A DNA stretch of 32,316 nt from assembly GCA_900549865.1 (NCBI GenBank), contig URPU01000017.1, forward strand, positions 1-32,316. The letters are read 5' to 3'. Shown here one piece after another: positions 30,680 through 32,316 of this stretch (its first letter is position 1; every line of letters starts with the position of its first letter). The position numbers and the translations under genes are program-made. The notes under the pieces are model-generated. The model was given only the letters and a program-made list of their open reading frames with translations, did no database searches and had not been told where the DNA came from. Source of the stretch: an uncultured Eubacteriales bacterium. GTDB taxonomy: Bacteria > Bacillota > Clostridia > Oscillospirales > Oscillospiraceae.

Positions 30680-32316
30680 GCGTCCTCACCTCCGGCAATG
30701 ACAGCGTCTATCTCCGCCTTCATCTCGGCGGCGATAGCGTCGTAATCGGCTTCAAAGGTCCTTGCGTCGGCCATCTTCGCGCGGCCTATCTTCTCGCGCG
30801 CGTCTATGGCGAACAGCGCCTCCATATCGGCGTTCTTTTCAAGCGCGGCACGGCAGAGGCTGTCGTAGCTGAGCACCATGTCCAGAAGCCGGAACTGCTT
30901 GGCATAGGAGGAGTAAGCGTCCTCATCGACAAAGGCGTTCTGCTGGAGGAAGTCCTCACGCAGCATCTTCGCCGTCTCCATGGTGAGACGGTCAGCCGGG
31001 GAGAGCGCGTCCTGACCGACGAGGCGGACGATCTCCTGAAGCTCGCTCTCTTCCTGAAGGATGTGCATGGCCTTCTCGCGGTTTATCATGTAGTTCTCGC
31101 CGAACTGCTCAGTGTACCAGGGGCGGAGAGTATCGACATACAGCGAGTAGGACGTCAGCCAGTTGATGGCGGGGAAGTGGCGGGCATAGGCAAGGCTGGA
31201 GTCGAGCGCCCAGAACACCTTGACTATACGCATGGTGGCCTGAGAGACAGGCTCGGATATATCGCCGCCCGGAGGGGAGACTGCGCCGATGGCGGTGACG
31301 GAGCCCTGACGGTCGTCGGAGCCGAGGCATTCCACAACGCCGGCGCGCTCATAGAACTGCGCCAGACGCGAGGCGAGGTAGGCGGGGTAGCCCTCTTCGC
31401 CGGGCATTTCCTCAAGACGGCCGGACATTTCGCGCAGCGCCTCGGCCCAGCGGGAGGTGGAGTCGGCCAGAACGGCGACGTCATAGCCCATGTCGCGGAA
31501 GTACTCGGCGATGGTGATGCCGGTGTAAATGGACGCCTCACGCGCGGCGACGGGCATATCGGAGGTGTTGGCGATAAGCACGGTGCGCTTCATGAGCGGC
31601 TCACCGTTGCGCGGGTCCTTGAGCTCGGGGAACTCCATGAGAACGTCGGTCATCTCATTGCCGCGCTCACCGCAGCCGATATAAATGACGATATCGACGT
31701 CAGACCACTTTGCAAGCTGGTGTTGCACGACGGTCTTGCCGGAGCCGAACGGGCCGGGAACGGCGGCCGTGCCGCCCTTTGCGATGGGGAAGAGAGTGTC
31801 GATTATACGCTGGCCGCTGTTCATGGGGCGGCTGGGAACGTACTTTTTCGTGTAGGGGCGCGCGATACGCACGGGCCAGCGCTGGAGCATGGTGAGCTTA
31901 TGCTCGGTCCCCTTGGCGTCGCGCACGACGGCGACGACGTCGGTCACGGTGAACTGGCCGCGCTCAACGCTGACGACTTCACCGGAGATGCCGGGGGGCA
32001 CCATGATCTTATGGCTGATGGCGCTGGTCTCCTGCACGGCGCCGAGAACGTCGCCGGCGGAAACCTTGTCGCCGGGCTTTGCCACGGGCACGAAGTCCCA
32101 CAGCTTTTCACGGTTGAGCGCGGGCACATCGGTGCCGCGGGTGATGGAGTCGCCGGTAAGGTCGCGCATCTCGGGCAGAGGGCGCTGGATACCGTCGTAG
32201 ATGTTTTCCAGCATACCGGGCCCAAGCTCGACGGACATGGGCATGCCGGTGGATTCGACCGCGGCGCCGGGGCCGAGGCCGGAGGTCTCTTCATAGACCT
32301 GAATGGACGCCTTGTC
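30676..32316 (-). CDS. ntpA: V-type ATP synthase subunit A (5' end beyond window)
   Basis: The catalytic subunit is represented by 547 codons and stays open to the window edge, so about 40 N-terminal residues lie outside. The P-loop GPFGSGKTVVQ, GERGNEM, the family-specific bulge region (DKVSAGDVLGAVQETSAISH) and SDDRQGSVTAIGAVSPPGGD are all present. An internal ATG at 32244 should not be taken as the start, since the upstream in-frame residues (SIQVYEETSGL) also fit the family. The enzyme couples ATP to H+ or Na+ transport; the coupling ion is set by subunits not seen here. Confidence 0.97.
   Translation of the reverse strand, partial: DKASIQVYEETSGLGPGAAVESTGMPMSVELGPGMLENIYDGIQRPLPEMRDLTGDSITRGTDVPALNREKLWDFVPVAKPGDKVSAGDVLGAVQETSAISHKIMVPPGISGEVVSVERGQFTVTDVVAVVRDAKGTEHKLTMLQRWPVRIARPYTKKYVPSRPMNSGQRIIDTLFPIAKGGTAAVPGPFGSGKTVVQHQLAKWSDVDIVIYIGCGERGNEMTDVLMEFPELKDPRNGEPLMKRTVLIANTSDMPVAAREASIYTGITIAEYFRDMGYDVAVLADSTSRWAEALREMSGRLEEMPGEEGYPAYLASRLAQFYERAGVVECLGSDDRQGSVTAIGAVSPPGGDISEPVSQATMRIVKVFWALDSSLAYARHFPAINWLTSYSLYVDTLRPWYTEQFGENYMINREKAMHILQEESELQEIVRLVGQDALSPADRLTMETAKMLREDFLQQNAFVDEDAYSSYAKQFRLLDMVLSYDSLCRAALEKNADMEALFAIDAREKIGRAKMADARTFEADYDAIAAEMKAEIDAVIAGGEDA

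Overview
The window reads as chromosome of a G+C-rich, spore-forming member of the Clostridia, most like the Oscillospiraceae. The support is spo0A with Spo0A boxes in front of it, a spoVAC gene, an S-box (SAM-I) riboswitch before metK, a V-type ATPase operon, phosphoketolase, strong AGGAGG-type ribosome binding sites and sigma-A promoters. No genus can be named from the sequence alone.

Layout. Positions 1-4913 hold two tandem Na+-dependent (SNF family) transporters on the minus strand and a divergent LysR regulator. The transporter and its divergent promoter were duplicated; at the outer copy the LysR start has decayed. Positions 4923-5801 hold a lone spoVAC, a small Lys-rich protein and tRNA-Ser(GGA). 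Positions 5842-8793 are an accessory island: a BRO-family antirepressor-like gene, a 21-codon reading frame in a structured RNA, and a 418-residue protein of unknown function. Two imperfect 55-bp direct repeats bound the last module, and the island abuts a broken MATE transporter gene (8796-9506).

Positions 9593-12661 carry an XRE/zinc-ribbon regulator with a YczE-like membrane protein, then a GntR (YtrA-type) regulator with an ABC exporter. Positions 12746-15804 carry a GH36 alpha-galactosidase and metK with its riboswitch. Positions 15826-21097 look like a cell-surface polymer region: an APC permease, a winged-helix/CTP:phosphocholine cytidylyltransferase-like fusion, signal peptidase I, a small membrane protein, and a protein that joins a YidC/Oxa1 insertase domain to a CDP-glycerol glycerophosphotransferase domain. 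This fusion is the strongest candidate for something undescribed.

Positions 21340-25344 carry a secreted barnase-type RNase without an adjacent barstar, spo0A, a MerR regulator and a DapB-fold dehydrogenase. Positions 25544-28476 carry phosphoketolase and a small exported protein whose gene contains two copies of a long perfect DNA palindrome in frame. Positions 28600-32316 carry V-ATPase subunits D, B and A on the minus strand; A runs off the window.

A roughly 56-bp hairpin repeat occurs three times (1-50, 4821-4879, 28489-28544). Two copies sit directly behind the stop codon of a plus-strand gene. Several gene pairs overlap by ATGA (XRE/YczE, GntR/ABC, ABC/permease, YidC fusion/small protein, V-ATPase A/B), which suggests translational coupling.
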